In this document: positions 46,025 through 54,552 of the stretch, one piece after another
Position numbering within the stretch: position 1 is the first letter of the stretch
Layout: every line of letters begins with the position of its first letter
Source of the DNA: Streptomyces sp. 846.5
Lineage (GTDB): Bacteria > Actinomycetota > Actinomycetes > Streptomycetales > Streptomycetaceae
Assembly: GCF_004365705.1 (NCBI RefSeq)
Contig: NZ_SOBN01000002.1
Span: 1,240,001-1,304,000 of the forward strand
DNA length: 64,000 nucleotides
Direction of reading: 5' to 3'
The notes under the pieces: model-generated
What the model was told of the DNA's origin: nothing
Seen by the model: only the letters and a program-made list of their open reading frames with translations
Databases searched by the model: none
Made by a program: the position numbers and the translations under genes

Positions 46025-46551
46025 GGAATCCTCCTGCCTGCCACCAGTACCTCGGCGGATCGTACGCCGAGCATGCGTTCCAGCTCGGCCAGCCCCTTCG
46101 AAGTCTGACTCTTCACCGTACCGACCGATATGCCCAGGGCCATCGCGGTGTCCTTCTCCGACACGTCGAAGGCATGGCGGAGCACCACGCACGCCCGTCT
46201 GCGGAACGGCAGTCGGGTCAGTGCCATGCGCACGTCCAGCACTGCGGCCACGTCGGGTCCCTCCGTCCTGTCCGGGACGCGGGACCAGAACAGCGTGATC
46301 CGGCGGCGCTCGCGGACTGTGCTCCGGATTCGCTCGCGTGCCATGTTGGCCACCACGCCGCGCGCGTAGGCGCGCGGGTGCTCGGCCGCGCGGAGCCGGT
46401 CCCAGTGTTGCCAGAGCGCGATCAGGGCGTCGGCGGCCAGGTCCTCGGCCGCGTCCGTCTCCCCGGTCAGGAGGTGGGCGAAGCGCGCCAGTTCGGCGTA
46501 GTAGCGTTCGAAGAAGTCGTGGAACTCTGCGGACGCGTCGTCGGGGAGCAT
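46021..46551 (-). CDS. ECF sigma factor
   Basis: The 176-residue RNA polymerase sigma factor has region 2 (about 6-75; FHDFFERYYAELARFAHLLTG, AAEDLAADALIALWQHWD, AYARGVVANMARER) and region 4 (about 105-160; MALTRLPFRRRACVVLRHAFDVSEKDTAMALGISVGTVKSQTSKGL). This resembles the SigE/SigM-type (SACE/ECF41-free) actinomycete group. The ATG at 46551 is chosen from the family N-terminus, although the purine-rich GGGAG abuts it; a TTG at 46590 would add 13 residues. Likely targets include its own operon; targets among the nearby secreted hydrolases are possible. Confidence 0.85.
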   Translation of the reverse strand: MLPDDASAEFHDFFERYYAELARFAHLLTGETDAAEDLAADALIALWQHWDRLRAAEHPRAYARGVVANMARERIRSTVRERRRITLFWSRVPDRTEGPDVAAVLDVRMALTRLPFRRRACVVLRHAFDVSEKDTAMALGISVGTVKSQTSKGLAELERMLGVRSAEVLVAGRRIP

Positions 46552-46575
46552 CTCCCTCGGTCGCCCTTTCTTGCA

Positions 46576-46589
46576 TGTGCGCGTTAACA
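46576..46589. promoter_or_regulatory. LacI-type operator candidate upstream of the sigma gene
   Basis: TGTGCGCGTTAACA matches the element upstream of the sugar ABC operon (23176-23189) at 13 of 14 bases in the same orientation. It overlaps a perfect palindrome, GCGTTAACAACGC, at 46581-46593. Confidence 0.4.
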
Positions 46590-46687
46590 ACGCATGAGGG
46601 TAACTGAGGTTCCCCCCTGATCTTGGACAGCGGGGGAGCTTCAGTTGCAGACCTGCAGGACTTCACGCAGAGGTTCCGTCGGTAACG

Positions 46688-47461
46688 TCAGGGCTGCGGG
46701 TTCGGTCGGCGGCTCGCCCACGACCGGGCGATGTGCTCGCGCATCGCGTGGGCGGCTCCCGAGGCGTCACGATGCCGGATCAGTTCGAAGATCGCCAGAT
46801 GCTCGCCCAGTGACACGATCCGATCATGGCTGGTCGGTTGACCGTTGTAGAGGCGGGAGACTCGAGCCTTGCCGTGGATGCTGCGGATGATCGCTTGACC
46901 CAGGAGGTTCCCGGAAGCTCTCATGATTGTCTCGTGGAAGGCGGCGTCTTCATCGGCGTAGCGCACCGGGTCGTCCAGCGCCGCCCGTAGCGCGGTGACT
47001 TGCTCGTCGAGTCTGGCAATTTCGAGGTCGGTGATTTGACGGGCCGCGCCGGCGGCCATCTCGGCTTCCAGAGCGATGCGGACCGTGACTAGTTGGTCAA
47101 GGATCGTCAGCGTCTGGTCGTGGCGGACCTGGGCCTCGAGGACGACGGGGTCGAGAAGATTCCAGGATTGCGGCTCGCACACGCGGGTGCCGCGTCCGGG
47201 CGCCGCCCGGACCAGCCCTTTTTCTTCAAGTACCTTCACCGACTCGCGCACGACGGTCCGACTGACGCCGAACTCCTCGCACAGCTCCGGCTCGGTGGGG
47301 AGCGCGGATTCCGGTGGGTGGGCGCCGCCCACGATCCGGTCGACAAGGGAGGCCACCACGGTGTCGCCGAGTCGGCCGGCCAGCCGTTGGGGGACGGGCC
47401 CGAGCGACCCGAGCGTGGGCGAGGCTCCCAGTAGTGGAGGATTGGTCTCGGTTTGGGCCAC
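46688..47461 (-). CDS. FadR/GntR-family transcriptional regulator
   Basis: The 257-residue regulator has a winged helix (about 30-95; LPTEPELCEEFGVSRTVVRESVKVLEEKGLV) and an all-helical FCD ligand domain (about 110-235; LVTVRIALEAEMAAGAA, DEDAAFHETIMRASGN, LGEHLAIFELIRHRDASGAAHAMREHI). FCD regulators bind sugar acids and other carboxylates. It is divergent from the GH141-like gene at 48066, and nearly identical operator-like sequences occur 50 bases upstream of itself and 190 bases upstream of that gene, suggesting control of both. Confidence 0.9.
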   Translation of the reverse strand: MAQTETNPPLLGASPTLGSLGPVPQRLAGRLGDTVVASLVDRIVGGAHPPESALPTEPELCEEFGVSRTVVRESVKVLEEKGLVRAAPGRGTRVCEPQSWNLLDPVVLEAQVRHDQTLTILDQLVTVRIALEAEMAAGAARQITDLEIARLDEQVTALRAALDDPVRYADEDAAFHETIMRASGNLLGQAIIRSIHGKARVSRLYNGQPTSHDRIVSLGEHLAIFELIRHRDASGAAHAMREHIARSWASRRPNPQP

Positions 47462-47511
47462 GCCGCGGCTCCTTGATTGTCGAGCGGACAGAGACAGCCT
47501 ACCCCTATTAC

Positions 47512-47528
47512 GTCATTCATATGATGAA
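47512..47528. promoter_or_regulatory. Operator candidate O1 (GTCATTCATATGATGAA)
   Basis: A TCAT-N7-ATGA palindrome lies 51 bases upstream of the FadR-type gene. It differs by one base from O2 at 47859-47875. Confidence 0.6.
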
Positions 47529-47858
47529 GAACGTGCCCGACGACGGTTCCGGGACCTAGGTGACCGTGCAGAATCTCGACTGGCGTGGGCGACCAGATCG
47601 GGCGCCCCGAACCGGCACCGGCGGCCCTGCCCGCCATGGCGCCGTTGCTCGCATCCTTCCTGATTGCGCAACGATCCATTGCTCAACGACCCCTGGCCTC
47701 GGGCATTCTCGCAGGAGCCGCACAAGGGGGGAAGACGCGTCATTCGGTCGATCCCGCCGTTCCACGCGTGCTACAGACCTGCCGTGCGCCCGTTGACGGG
47801 CAGCAAGGGGAGTCACCATGCGGCGTCGTACGATGACAGGTTCACCTCTTGCGATGAC

Positions 47859-47875
47859 GTCATTCGTATGATGAA
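47859..47875. promoter_or_regulatory. Operator candidate O2 (GTCATTCGTATGATGAA)
   Basis: The same palindrome, 190 bases upstream of the GH141-like gene; a related half-site lies at 47825-47837. Spacing between O1 and O2 is about 347 bp, which would allow looping. Confidence 0.6.
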
Positions 47876-48065
47876 GTTCCTCCACTCTGGTTTCCGCGGT
47901 GTTTCGGCCAGTCGTGCAGTGGGCGATCGCGCCCCAGCGAGGGCGCCACGGCCACGGCGACCTCGGTTGGCCGCTTGGCGGATGCACCAGAGACGGTCAC
48001 CGGTTGGCCAGGGACCCAAGCCCCGACCAACCGGCTCGGAAAGCACACCCAACGAAGGAGTCTCC

Positions 48066-51000
48066 GTGCTTCCAGTCCAAATTGTTCCATCACTCCGCCG
48101 TAGGCTGCGCACGCTCGCCGCTGTCGCCGCATCCACGCTGGTCGTGGGGCTTCTCGGAGTGGTGTCCGCCAATGCGGCACACGCGACGACCATGACAACG
48201 CTCTACGCGTCGCCCTCCGGTAACGGGACCACGTGCTCTTCCGCTCAACCGTGCTCGATCACCCAGGCGCAGGCCTCCGTTCGTGCGGTCAACGCCAACA
48301 TGACCGGTGACATCGTGGTGCAGTTGGCGGGCGGCTCCTACCGCCTTTCCGCTCCGATGTCCTTCACCGCCGCCGACTCGGGCAACAACGGCCACACGGT
48401 GGTGTGGCAGGCCGCCCCCAACGCGAATCCGATCATCTCGGGGGCGCAGAAGGTAACCGGGTGGTCGCAGTTCGACGCGACGAAGAACATCTGGCGAGCC
48501 AACGTCGGAACCGGCTTCGACACCCGCCAGCTCTACGTCGATGGCCAACTCGCCACCCGGGCGCGCACCCAGATCACCCGGTCCGGCCTGACCGTCACCC
48601 CGACGGGGTTCACCTTCACCAATTCCGCGCTGAGCTACCTGAACACGCTGGCGAACCAGAACCGGGTGGAGGTCGAGACGCTCGACAGCTGGACCGACCG
48701 CTACATGCCCGTGCAGAGCATCAGCAACAACACGTTCACCATGCAGCAGCCCGCCTGGGACAACAACACCTGGGGCTGGGACACCGTGCAGCACCCATTC
48801 GTCAATGGACCGTTGTACCTGGAGAACGCCTACGAGTTCCTCGACGCCGGCGGGGAGTGGTATCTGAACACCGGCACCGGCTACCTCTACTACAAGCCGC
48901 TGGCCGGACAGGACCTCAGCAGCGCTGACGTGGAACTGCCGCGGCTGCAGTCGCTCATCGGCGTCGGCGGCACGTACGCCGCACCGGCCCACAACTTGTC
49001 CTTTGTCGGTGTGCAGTTCTCCCATACGAGCTGGCTCGCGCCGAGCAGCAACGAGGGCTTCGCCGACCAGCAGACCGGCGGCTATGTCAAGGGCAACTGG
49101 AACCGGCCGTCGGATGCGTTCACCTCGTGCGCGAGCGGCTGCCAGCTGTTCGAGGCGACTCGGCCGAATTGGCTGCAGATGCCGGCGGCGGTACAGGTAT
49201 CCGCGGCGAACCATGTGACGTTCAGCGCCGACAGGTTCACCGACATCGGCCAGTACGGCCTCGGCATCGGTGAGGACGCCAATGCGAACACCTCAGGTGT
49301 CGGGCTGGGAGCCAGCGACATCGCCGTAACCGGATCGCTCTTCACCCAGATCGCAGCGGGCGGCATCCTCGCCGGCGGCTACCAGGCAGACGCCCACCAC
49401 CCCAGTGACGTCCGCATGACGAACCAGAACATCACCATCAACGACAATCTGATCCACGACGTCGGTATCGACTATCGCGATTCCGACGCGATCCTCGCCA
49501 CGTACACCACCAACGCCCTGATCAGCCACAACGAGGCGTACAACCTGCCCTACTCCGGCATCAGCATCGGCTTCGGATGGGGAGTCAACGACCCAGGCGG
49601 CAGCCAGGACTACCTCAACCGCGGCCTGTACAACTACCAGCCGATCTACAACACCCCGACGACAGCCACGGGGAACTCGGTCGTGGCCAACTACGTGCAC
49701 AACTTCATGCGTGCGATGAACGACGGCGGCTGCGTCTACACACTGTCCGCGATCCCCTCCAGCGTGATCAACCAGAACTACTGCGCCACCGGCGGCTTCT
49801 ACGGCATGTACTTCGACGAGGGATCGCGGTACCTGTCCGGCACCAACAATGTCTTCGACGGGGTCGGAGGCTACGCCACCGCGAATGAAAACGGCGCGAA
49901 CAACACCGGCAATTTCACCCTGACCGGCAACTGGTCCACAACTGACGGTTACGTCGCCAATGGCGACCGCGGCAGCGTGGTCAGCGGCAATGTGATCGTC
50001 ACCAACGGCGCCTGGCCCTCCGGTGCTCAAACGGTGATGAACGCGGCTGGTCTGGAACCCGCGTACCAGTACCTCAAGTCCCCGGTGACCGCTCCCTACT
50101 CCACCATCGCGGCGAACTCGCCGAACACCTTCAGCCAGTCGAACGGCCAGTTCACGATCACCGGGACCGGGGCCGACGTCTGGGGCGGTGCGCCACAGCA
50201 CGACGACCAGTACGGCTCGATCTACCAGAGCCAGGCGTTCAGCAGCGGCACTGCCACGACCGTGAAGGTGACCCAGTTGGACAACTCCAACCCGTGGGCG
50301 AAAGCGGGGATCATGGTGCGTGACGACATGACGGCCGCGGGCAGTTCGGCGGGGTACGCCGTCCTCGCCGTGACGCCGAGCAACGGAGTCGTTCTCGAGT
50401 GGGATTCCAACGGCGACGGGTACCTCGACTCCGAGGCCAAAACCGTCGGCATCAAGGCACCGGTCTGGTTGCGGCTCACTCGGACGGGCGGCCAGGTCAG
50501 TGGGTACTACTCCACCGACGGGAGCACCTTCATCCAGGTCGGATCGGCGGTCTTGACCGGGGCGAACGCCAACGAGGATGTCGGCGTCTTCCACACCTCG
50601 CATGACAACAACGTCGCGGGCACGGCCGGCTTCAGCGGCCTGAGTACTATCACGTCGCCGTTCACCGGGTATGCGAACATCCCGGCCGTCGTTGACCAGC
50701 ACCAGGGTCAGTTCACGATCACCGGAACCGGGGCCGACGTCTGGGGCGGTGGGTCACAGCACGACGACCAGTACGCCGCGATCTACCAGGCTGGAGCGGC
50801 CAGCTCCACGGCGGTCGTCACCGCGCACGTCGACAGCCAGAGCAACACCAACTCCTGGGCCAAGGCCGGCATCATGCTGCGTAACAGCATCGCCGGCGCG
50901 GGCAGCTCGGCGGGGTACGCCGTCGTGGCAGTGACGCCGGGCAACGGAGTCGTTCTCGAGTGGGATTCCAACGGCGACGGATACCTCGACTCCCAGGCTC

Positions 51001-51215
51001 AGACGGTGGCCATTGCGGCACCGGTATGGCTGCGCCTGACGAGAAGTGGCACGTCGGTGACCGCGTACTACTCAACCAACGGGACGAGCTGGAACCAGAT
51101 CGGTATCGCGACCCTCAGTGGTTCCAGCGGGACGGAGGACGTTGGCATGTTCTCCCTCTCGCACGACACGAGCACTGCTGGTACCGCCACCTTCAGCCAG
51201 TTCTCCATCAGTTAG
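48066..51215 (+). CDS. Large secreted parallel beta-helix protein, GH141-like (putative alpha-L-fucosidase or related), with two C-terminal repeats
   Basis: The 1049-residue exported protein starts at a GTG with AAGGAG five bases upstream. Its signal peptide is MLPVQIVPSLRRRLRTLA with a hydrophobic core ending AHA. The catalytic region (about 40-660) has LYASPSGNGTTCSSAQPCSI, LAGGSYRLSAPMSF, DSGNNGHTVVWQAAPNANPI and RQLYVDGQLATRART, features of GH141-type right-handed beta-helix enzymes, followed by beta-helix rungs (NITINDNLIHDVGI, ALISHNEAYNLPYSGISIG). GH141 includes an alpha-L-fucosidase and xylanases. The C-terminus has two repeats of about 170 residues (GQFTITGTGADVWGG ... GNGVVLEWDSNGDGYLDS), DUF1349/concanavalin-like, whose DNA is also highly similar, implying recent duplication. 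Confidence 0.8.
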   Translation: MLPVQIVPSLRRRLRTLAAVAASTLVVGLLGVVSANAAHATTMTTLYASPSGNGTTCSSAQPCSITQAQASVRAVNANMTGDIVVQLAGGSYRLSAPMSFTAADSGNNGHTVVWQAAPNANPIISGAQKVTGWSQFDATKNIWRANVGTGFDTRQLYVDGQLATRARTQITRSGLTVTPTGFTFTNSALSYLNTLANQNRVEVETLDSWTDRYMPVQSISNNTFTMQQPAWDNNTWGWDTVQHPFVNGPLYLENAYEFLDAGGEWYLNTGTGYLYYKPLAGQDLSSADVELPRLQSLIGVGGTYAAPAHNLSFVGVQFSHTSWLAPSSNEGFADQQTGGYVKGNWNRPSDAFTSCASGCQLFEATRPNWLQMPAAVQVSAANHVTFSADRFTDIGQYGLGIGEDANANTSGVGLGASDIAVTGSLFTQIAAGGILAGGYQADAHHPSDVRMTNQNITINDNLIHDVGIDYRDSDAILATYTTNALISHNEAYNLPYSGISIGFGWGVNDPGGSQDYLNRGLYNYQPIYNTPTTATGNSVVANYVHNFMRAMNDGGCVYTLSAIPSSVINQNYCATGGFYGMYFDEGSRYLSGTNNVFDGVGGYATANENGANNTGNFTLTGNWSTTDGYVANGDRGSVVSGNVIVTNGAWPSGAQTVMNAAGLEPAYQYLKSPVTAPYSTIAANSPNTFSQSNGQFTITGTGADVWGGAPQHDDQYGSIYQSQAFSSGTATTVKVTQLDNSNPWAKAGIMVRDDMTAAGSSAGYAVLAVTPSNGVVLEWDSNGDGYLDSEAKTVGIKAPVWLRLTRTGGQVSGYYSTDGSTFIQVGSAVLTGANANEDVGVFHTSHDNNVAGTAGFSGLSTITSPFTGYANIPAVVDQHQGQFTITGTGADVWGGGSQHDDQYAAIYQAGAASSTAVVTAHVDSQSNTNSWAKAGIMLRNSIAGAGSSAGYAVVAVTPGNGVVLEWDSNGDGYLDSQAQTVAIAAPVWLRLTRSGTSVTAYYSTNGTSWNQIGIATLSGSSGTEDVGMFSLSHDTSTAGTATFSQFSIS

Positions 51216-51407
51216 CCGACTATTGCGCCTGCCGCCGACCCGTCCCGACCTCGCGCCGGGCCGGCGGCCCCCACACCGCAGCTGGAATCTCGCGCGACCA
51301 CTACGCCTTGGACAGCCTGCGCCTCGCCCTCTTCCGTCCACTGACCATACTGTTGGACCTGGACGCCACCAAGGCCGACAGCCTCGCCTCAGCCGTGCAT
51401 CGCCTTC

Positions 51408-52018
51408 GTGAAGATCGACGGATCGTCAACCACGAGCAGCGCCCGCGCCCACCCGGCTCGCACGCTGCTGCCCGATCTCGCCACCGGCCTGTCCGAGGTG
51501 CGGCGCAGCCCGTTTCTGCGTTTCACCCTGATCAACTCCGCGGTCGTCAACTTCGCCTCCGGCGAGATCGTCCTGACGCTCATCAGGCCAACTCCGCAGG
51601 CGGGACATCCGGCTACCACAACGGTCCGAATCATCGCCTGTTCCGGGGGCGGCAACCTGCTCGGCGCCCTGTTCGCCCCCTGGGGCGGCCGCCGCTTCGC
51701 ACCCCGCCTCCTGGTCCTCGGCGTCCTGCGGAGTACGGCGGCGCTGGTGCCGTTGCAGGCGGCCCGAGGAAGCATCGCGCTCACCGTGCGGCTCATCGCC
51801 GGGTGCAGCGTGCTGGCCCCCGCCGCCAATTTCGCCATCTCGGCGACCACCCTGCACACCGTTCCGAGCCACTTGCAGGGGCGTGTCCAGACGGCATGCG
51901 CGATCCTTCCCGGCCTGATCACTCCGTTCGGCCCCCTCATCGCGGGTCTGCTCCTGGCCCACCTGGCCGAGCCCGAGGTCTTGTCTTCGGTGCCGTCCTG
52001 ACCGTCCTCGCGCTGTGA
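51408..52018 (+). pseudogene. MFS transporter relic (C-terminal half, frameshifted)
   Basis: The plus-strand translation LATGLSEVRRSPFLRFTLIN, then GGGNLLGALFAPWGGRRFAPRL, and VPSHLQGRVQTACAILPGLITPFGPLIAGLLL, matches the C-terminal half of MFS efflux proteins (MFS_3 type). The N-terminal half is missing. Near 51978 the frame shifts: the original reading continues one frame over as VFGAVLTVLAL to a stop at 52018. It is a dead gene. The preceding 190 bases contain no recognisable gene. Confidence 0.65.
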
Positions 52019-52107
52019 CGCCCCGCCAGGTGGAGGTGTAGGGGTGCATCCGCTCGCCGGTCGAGGAGCGCGGCAGCAGTTGCAGGAACACCTCCAGGTC
52101 CTGCCAC
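52015..52107 (-). repeat. Displaced 93-bp copy of part of lutB
   Basis: These 93 bases match 57662-57754 inside lutB with a single mismatch and in the same orientation. The fragment encodes DLEVFLQLLPRSSTGERM and flanking residues, the mismatch changing Asn to His. Immediately after it comes GACTTTCGACGTT (52111-52123), a 13-mer also found at 52854-52866 near the left end of the truncated transposase copy. Confidence 0.92.
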
Positions 52108-52210
52108 CTCGACTTTCGACGTTCTGACGTGGGTCCGGCTGATCCATTTGAATGAACAGCTACGCTTCGCGGGTCGGCTTCATTCACGCGTTGCGCATCA
52201 AAGAGGTCAC

Positions 52211-52633
52211 ATGGCCCGGCTTCTGATCATCGCCGCCGCGTCCGTCTTCCTGCTCCTCGGGGTGGTGCACGGCGCTCTCACGTTGGCGGACTTGAAGAAC
52301 CCGGTGTCCTTCACACCACCCGACCCCGCCCTGCGGGAGGCCATGCAGCGGTCGAGTATCCGCCTCAACCCCGACATAAACCTCTGGAAGGCGTGGCTGG
52401 GCTTCAACCTGACCCACAGTCTGGGCCTGGTCCTGTTCGGCGCCGCGTACCTGTACGGCGGCGTCTTCAAGCCGGACGCCTTCGCGGGCTCAACGCTCCT
52501 CCAGGCCGTCGCCGTGCTGGTGTCAGCGATCTACCTGGTTGTATGCCTGGTGTTCTTCTTCCCCACGCCGGCCATCGCCGCAGCCGTCGGCCTGGCCTGC
52601 TTCGTTGCCGCGACCGGCTTGGCACACGCCTGA
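52211..52633 (+). CDS. Small four-helix membrane protein of unknown function
   Basis: The 140-residue protein starts at the ATG at 52211, with GAGG five bases upstream. It has four hydrophobic segments (LLIIAAASVFLLLGVVHGAL; GFNLTHSLGLVLFGAAYLYG; LLQAVAVLVSAIYLVVCLVFFF; AIAAAVGLACFVAATG) and a polar loop with RSSIRLNPDINLWKAWLGFN after the first. It resembles uncharacterised LIC_13387-type proteins. It is an intact gene between two degraded ones. Confidence 0.7.
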   Translation: MARLLIIAAASVFLLLGVVHGALTLADLKNPVSFTPPDPALREAMQRSSIRLNPDINLWKAWLGFNLTHSLGLVLFGAAYLYGGVFKPDAFAGSTLLQAVAVLVSAIYLVVCLVFFFPTPAIAAAVGLACFVAATGLAHA

Positions 52634-52937
52634 CGCGGCACTGCGACCGCTTCGCCAGTACCGCAACGTGGTAGTCGGGCGCGTTCTTGCGGAGACTTCA
52701 CAGGCCCCAGCGGCGGCAGTGCCAGGTCGTGGGGTGCTCACATCGCCAACTCCCCTTGACCGTTGACACCTTTGTCTCGACATTCGAGGCTATCGCGGGT
52801 CGACGAGCCGCTCGAACAAGTGGTTTCATGTCGGCTGGCCGTTGGGTCCTCTGACTTTCGACGTTTTCGTTGATCGTCCTTGAGCGCTCGTGTGGGTGAT
52901 CGGGGCCTGATCTGGCAGCGCGGAGCTGGGCAGCAGA
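52634..52937. other. Intergenic region before the truncated transposase
   Basis: About 300 bases with no supported gene. A TTGACA at 52763 lacks a convincing -10 box. The sequence from about 52854 (GACTTTCGACGTT) probably belongs to the left end of the truncated insertion sequence. Confidence 0.5.
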
Positions 52938-52989
52938 GAAGCATCGGCGGTGCTTGCGTCACCTGCTGTGAGGAGACCGCCGATGCTTC
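52938..52989 (+). promoter_or_regulatory. Hairpin enclosing the start codon of the truncated transposase
   Basis: GAAGCATCGGCGGT (52938-52951) and ACCGCCGATGCTTC (52976-52989) are exact complements separated by 24 bases. The ATG at 52983 lies in the right arm and the ribosome site GAGGAG in the loop. The same arrangement occurs at 54984-55039. Confidence 0.8.
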
Positions 52990-53235
52990 CGGACTCGACC
53001 GTACCCGCTTCGCTGCTGGCGGTGCTGACGTTCCTGCAAGGGTGCTTCACCACGCCGACGTTCACCACCTTCGCGGCGCTGGTCACGGGCCTGATCGCGC
53101 AGACCGGCCGGGGCACGGTGACCGGCATGCTCACCGGCGCGGGGTTGACGCGCACCTGGTCCCACGACCGCGCCCATGCCTTCTTCTCCCGCGCGAGCTG
53201 GAACCCCGACCTGCCGGGCGTCTCCCTGTGCCGGG
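52983..53235 (+). pseudogene. Truncated DDE transposase (same type as 55032-56360)
   Basis: The first 84 residues (MLPDSTVPASLLAVLTFLQG, then CFTTPTFTTFAALVTGLIAQ, and THDRAHAFFSRASWN-like SHDRAHAFFSRASWNPD) align with the N-terminus of the complete transposase at 55032, then homology stops near 53235. No catalytic residues remain. Sequence divergence from the complete copy shows they are related elements, not a recent duplication. Confidence 0.85.
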
Positions 53236-53946
53236 ACGGCCAACTAGGACCTGCCCCTCCCTGGGAGAGCCAGTACCACTCTGGGCCGGACGGCCCGGTC
53301 TGCGCTGCGGGCTGGAGAACGCGGGCTTGGAGATGGCGGGCAGCCGCTCGGCGACCGTATCGACCAGCTCGCCATGGCGGCCGGGTACGACGCGGCGGCC
53401 TGGTTGCACATCGCAGACCGACACGAGCAGCCCAGCGCGCGGGGGCGGCGTCGCTCACGCCTCCGTACGTTCCTCGGCCGACTTCCCATCGCCCACAGTG
53501 CGGGGGCCCGGCACCGCGGCCACTGTCAGCTTGACTCTGTCGGTTTGTGCCCTGAACACGAAGAGGAGCTGCATGCGATCGCCATCTCCACGAACCGCGT
53601 AGTCCACGTCTCGTCCGTGCATCCTGGGGTACCCCATCACAGCTTGACATCGGCGTTCGTCAGCCTACGCGTCCACCAAATTGGTCGGGGTCCACTGCAA
53701 ATACCTCCCGATTCGGCGCACCCGTCCGCCCCGGCGGTCCACAGTTGGTCCACACGCGCCGGGGCCGAATGGGACAGCCACTGGGCGCTCGGCCCCGCCA
53801 GCCGAGGCGTCCATCCAATCGTTCCGAATCCGCTCCCCCATCGCGGATGGCCGCCGGCCCGCACGCTACGGACGCTATTCTGCATGTATGCCGCCAAGCT
53901 GGCCGTCGAGACGAACCGGGCCGGGAACACGAGACAGGAGGACAGC
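53236..53946. other. Degenerate intergenic region
   Basis: About 710 bases without a gene I can support. A 61-codon leftward frame at 53455-53640 (MMGYPRMHGRDVDYAVRG, then DGDRMQLLFVFRAQTDRVKL) and a plus-strand stretch around 53345-53440 (LGDRIDQLAMAAGYDAAAWL) look faintly protein-like and may be gene remnants. Neither has a recognised family. Confidence 0.35.
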
Positions 53947-54303
53947 GTGACGCTCCAGCCTGAACATCACGGCACAGAGCTGATCCAACGACCGGCGCTG
54001 ACCCCGGACGCGCTGCGGGCAGCCCTCACGGTCGTCGCCCCCCATCGTCTGCCGGAGATGGAGCAGCAGAAGAACGAGGTCTTCGCTCTCGCTGTCGAGT
54101 CCAGCTCGATCACCCCGCTCCGCGGCTTCCTCGCCACCTGGGCGGCACACATCGAGATCGCACGAGACCGCGACACCGCAGCCCGACTGCGCGCCGCCGA
54201 GCCCCTGGTTCAGTCCCTCGACCCCGGCAGCAAGCAGTGGCGCAAGGCGGTCGACGACTGCGCGGAGATCTTCGACCACGCCTACGCGGCGGTGACTGCT
54301 TGA
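53947..54303 (+). CDS. DUF6247 family protein (putative antitoxin-like partner)
   Basis: The 118-residue protein starts at a GTG with AGGAGG upstream. It has the DUF6247 pattern TPDALRAALTVVAPHRLPEM, EQQKNEVFALAVESSSITPL and a helical C-terminus (LRGFLATWAAHIEIARDRDTAARLRAAEPL). DUF6247 genes commonly precede a small RelE-like gene in streptomycetes, which suggests a toxin-antitoxin-type pair. Its stop overlaps the TTG start of the following gene (TTGA), so the two are translationally coupled. Confidence 0.75.
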   Translation: MTLQPEHHGTELIQRPALTPDALRAALTVVAPHRLPEMEQQKNEVFALAVESSSITPLRGFLATWAAHIEIARDRDTAARLRAAEPLVQSLDPGSKQWRKAVDDCAEIFDHAYAAVTA

Positions 54304-54552
54304 CCTGGTCCTGGGAGTACAGCCCCAGCGAGGAGTTCGTCACCGACGGTGCGCCCGAAGCCTTCGTCGTCGAGGTCGAGAAGAAGGCGGAAGAGCTGGT
54401 TCGCGCAGCCGAAGCCCTCTACTTGGACGGCAGCTCGTTCCAAGGCGTCGGCGAGCCGCTGAAGACCGCGACCGTGACCAACGGCTTCTTCCTCTACTTC
54501 GTTCGTACCGCGCAGCGAACGCATCTTCATCATCCGGCTCCACGCGCTCTGA
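54300..54552 (+). pseudogene. Toxin-like partner of DUF6247, broken by a one-base frameshift
   Basis: From a TTG at 54300 the frame reads MTWSWEYSPSEEFVTDGAPE, then EVEKKAEELVRAAEALYLDG and TNGFFLYFV, after which the expected ending is one frame over: VPRSERIFIIRLHAL and stop at 54550-54552. An extra T in GTTCGTACCG (54501-54510) explains the shift. The uncorrected frame adds an unrelated Arg/His-rich tail. The small size and coupling to DUF6247 fit a RelE-like toxin or related small protein. It could be a sequencing error or true inactivation. Confidence 0.75.

Larger units (their letters stand above)
47462..48065. other. Long intergenic region between the FadR-type regulator and the GH141-like gene
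   Basis: About 600 bases without a supported gene. It contains two copies of GTCATTCRTATGATGAA (47512-47528 and 47859-47875) and a weaker relative GTCGTACGATGAC (47825-47837). The strong ribosome site AAGGAG lies at its right end. Confidence 0.6.

Noticed and set aside
46551-46590. TTG at 46590 as the sigma factor start
   Set aside because: No ribosome site precedes it and the extra 13 residues do not resemble ECF N-termini; kept only as an alternative.
52755-52800. TTGACA at 52763 as a promoter
   Set aside because: No TANNNT-like -10 box at 16-19 bases and no intact gene directly downstream.
53455-53640. Small 61-codon leftward gene
   Set aside because: Somewhat protein-like, but no family, no clear ribosome site and located in degraded DNA; mentioned only in the region note.
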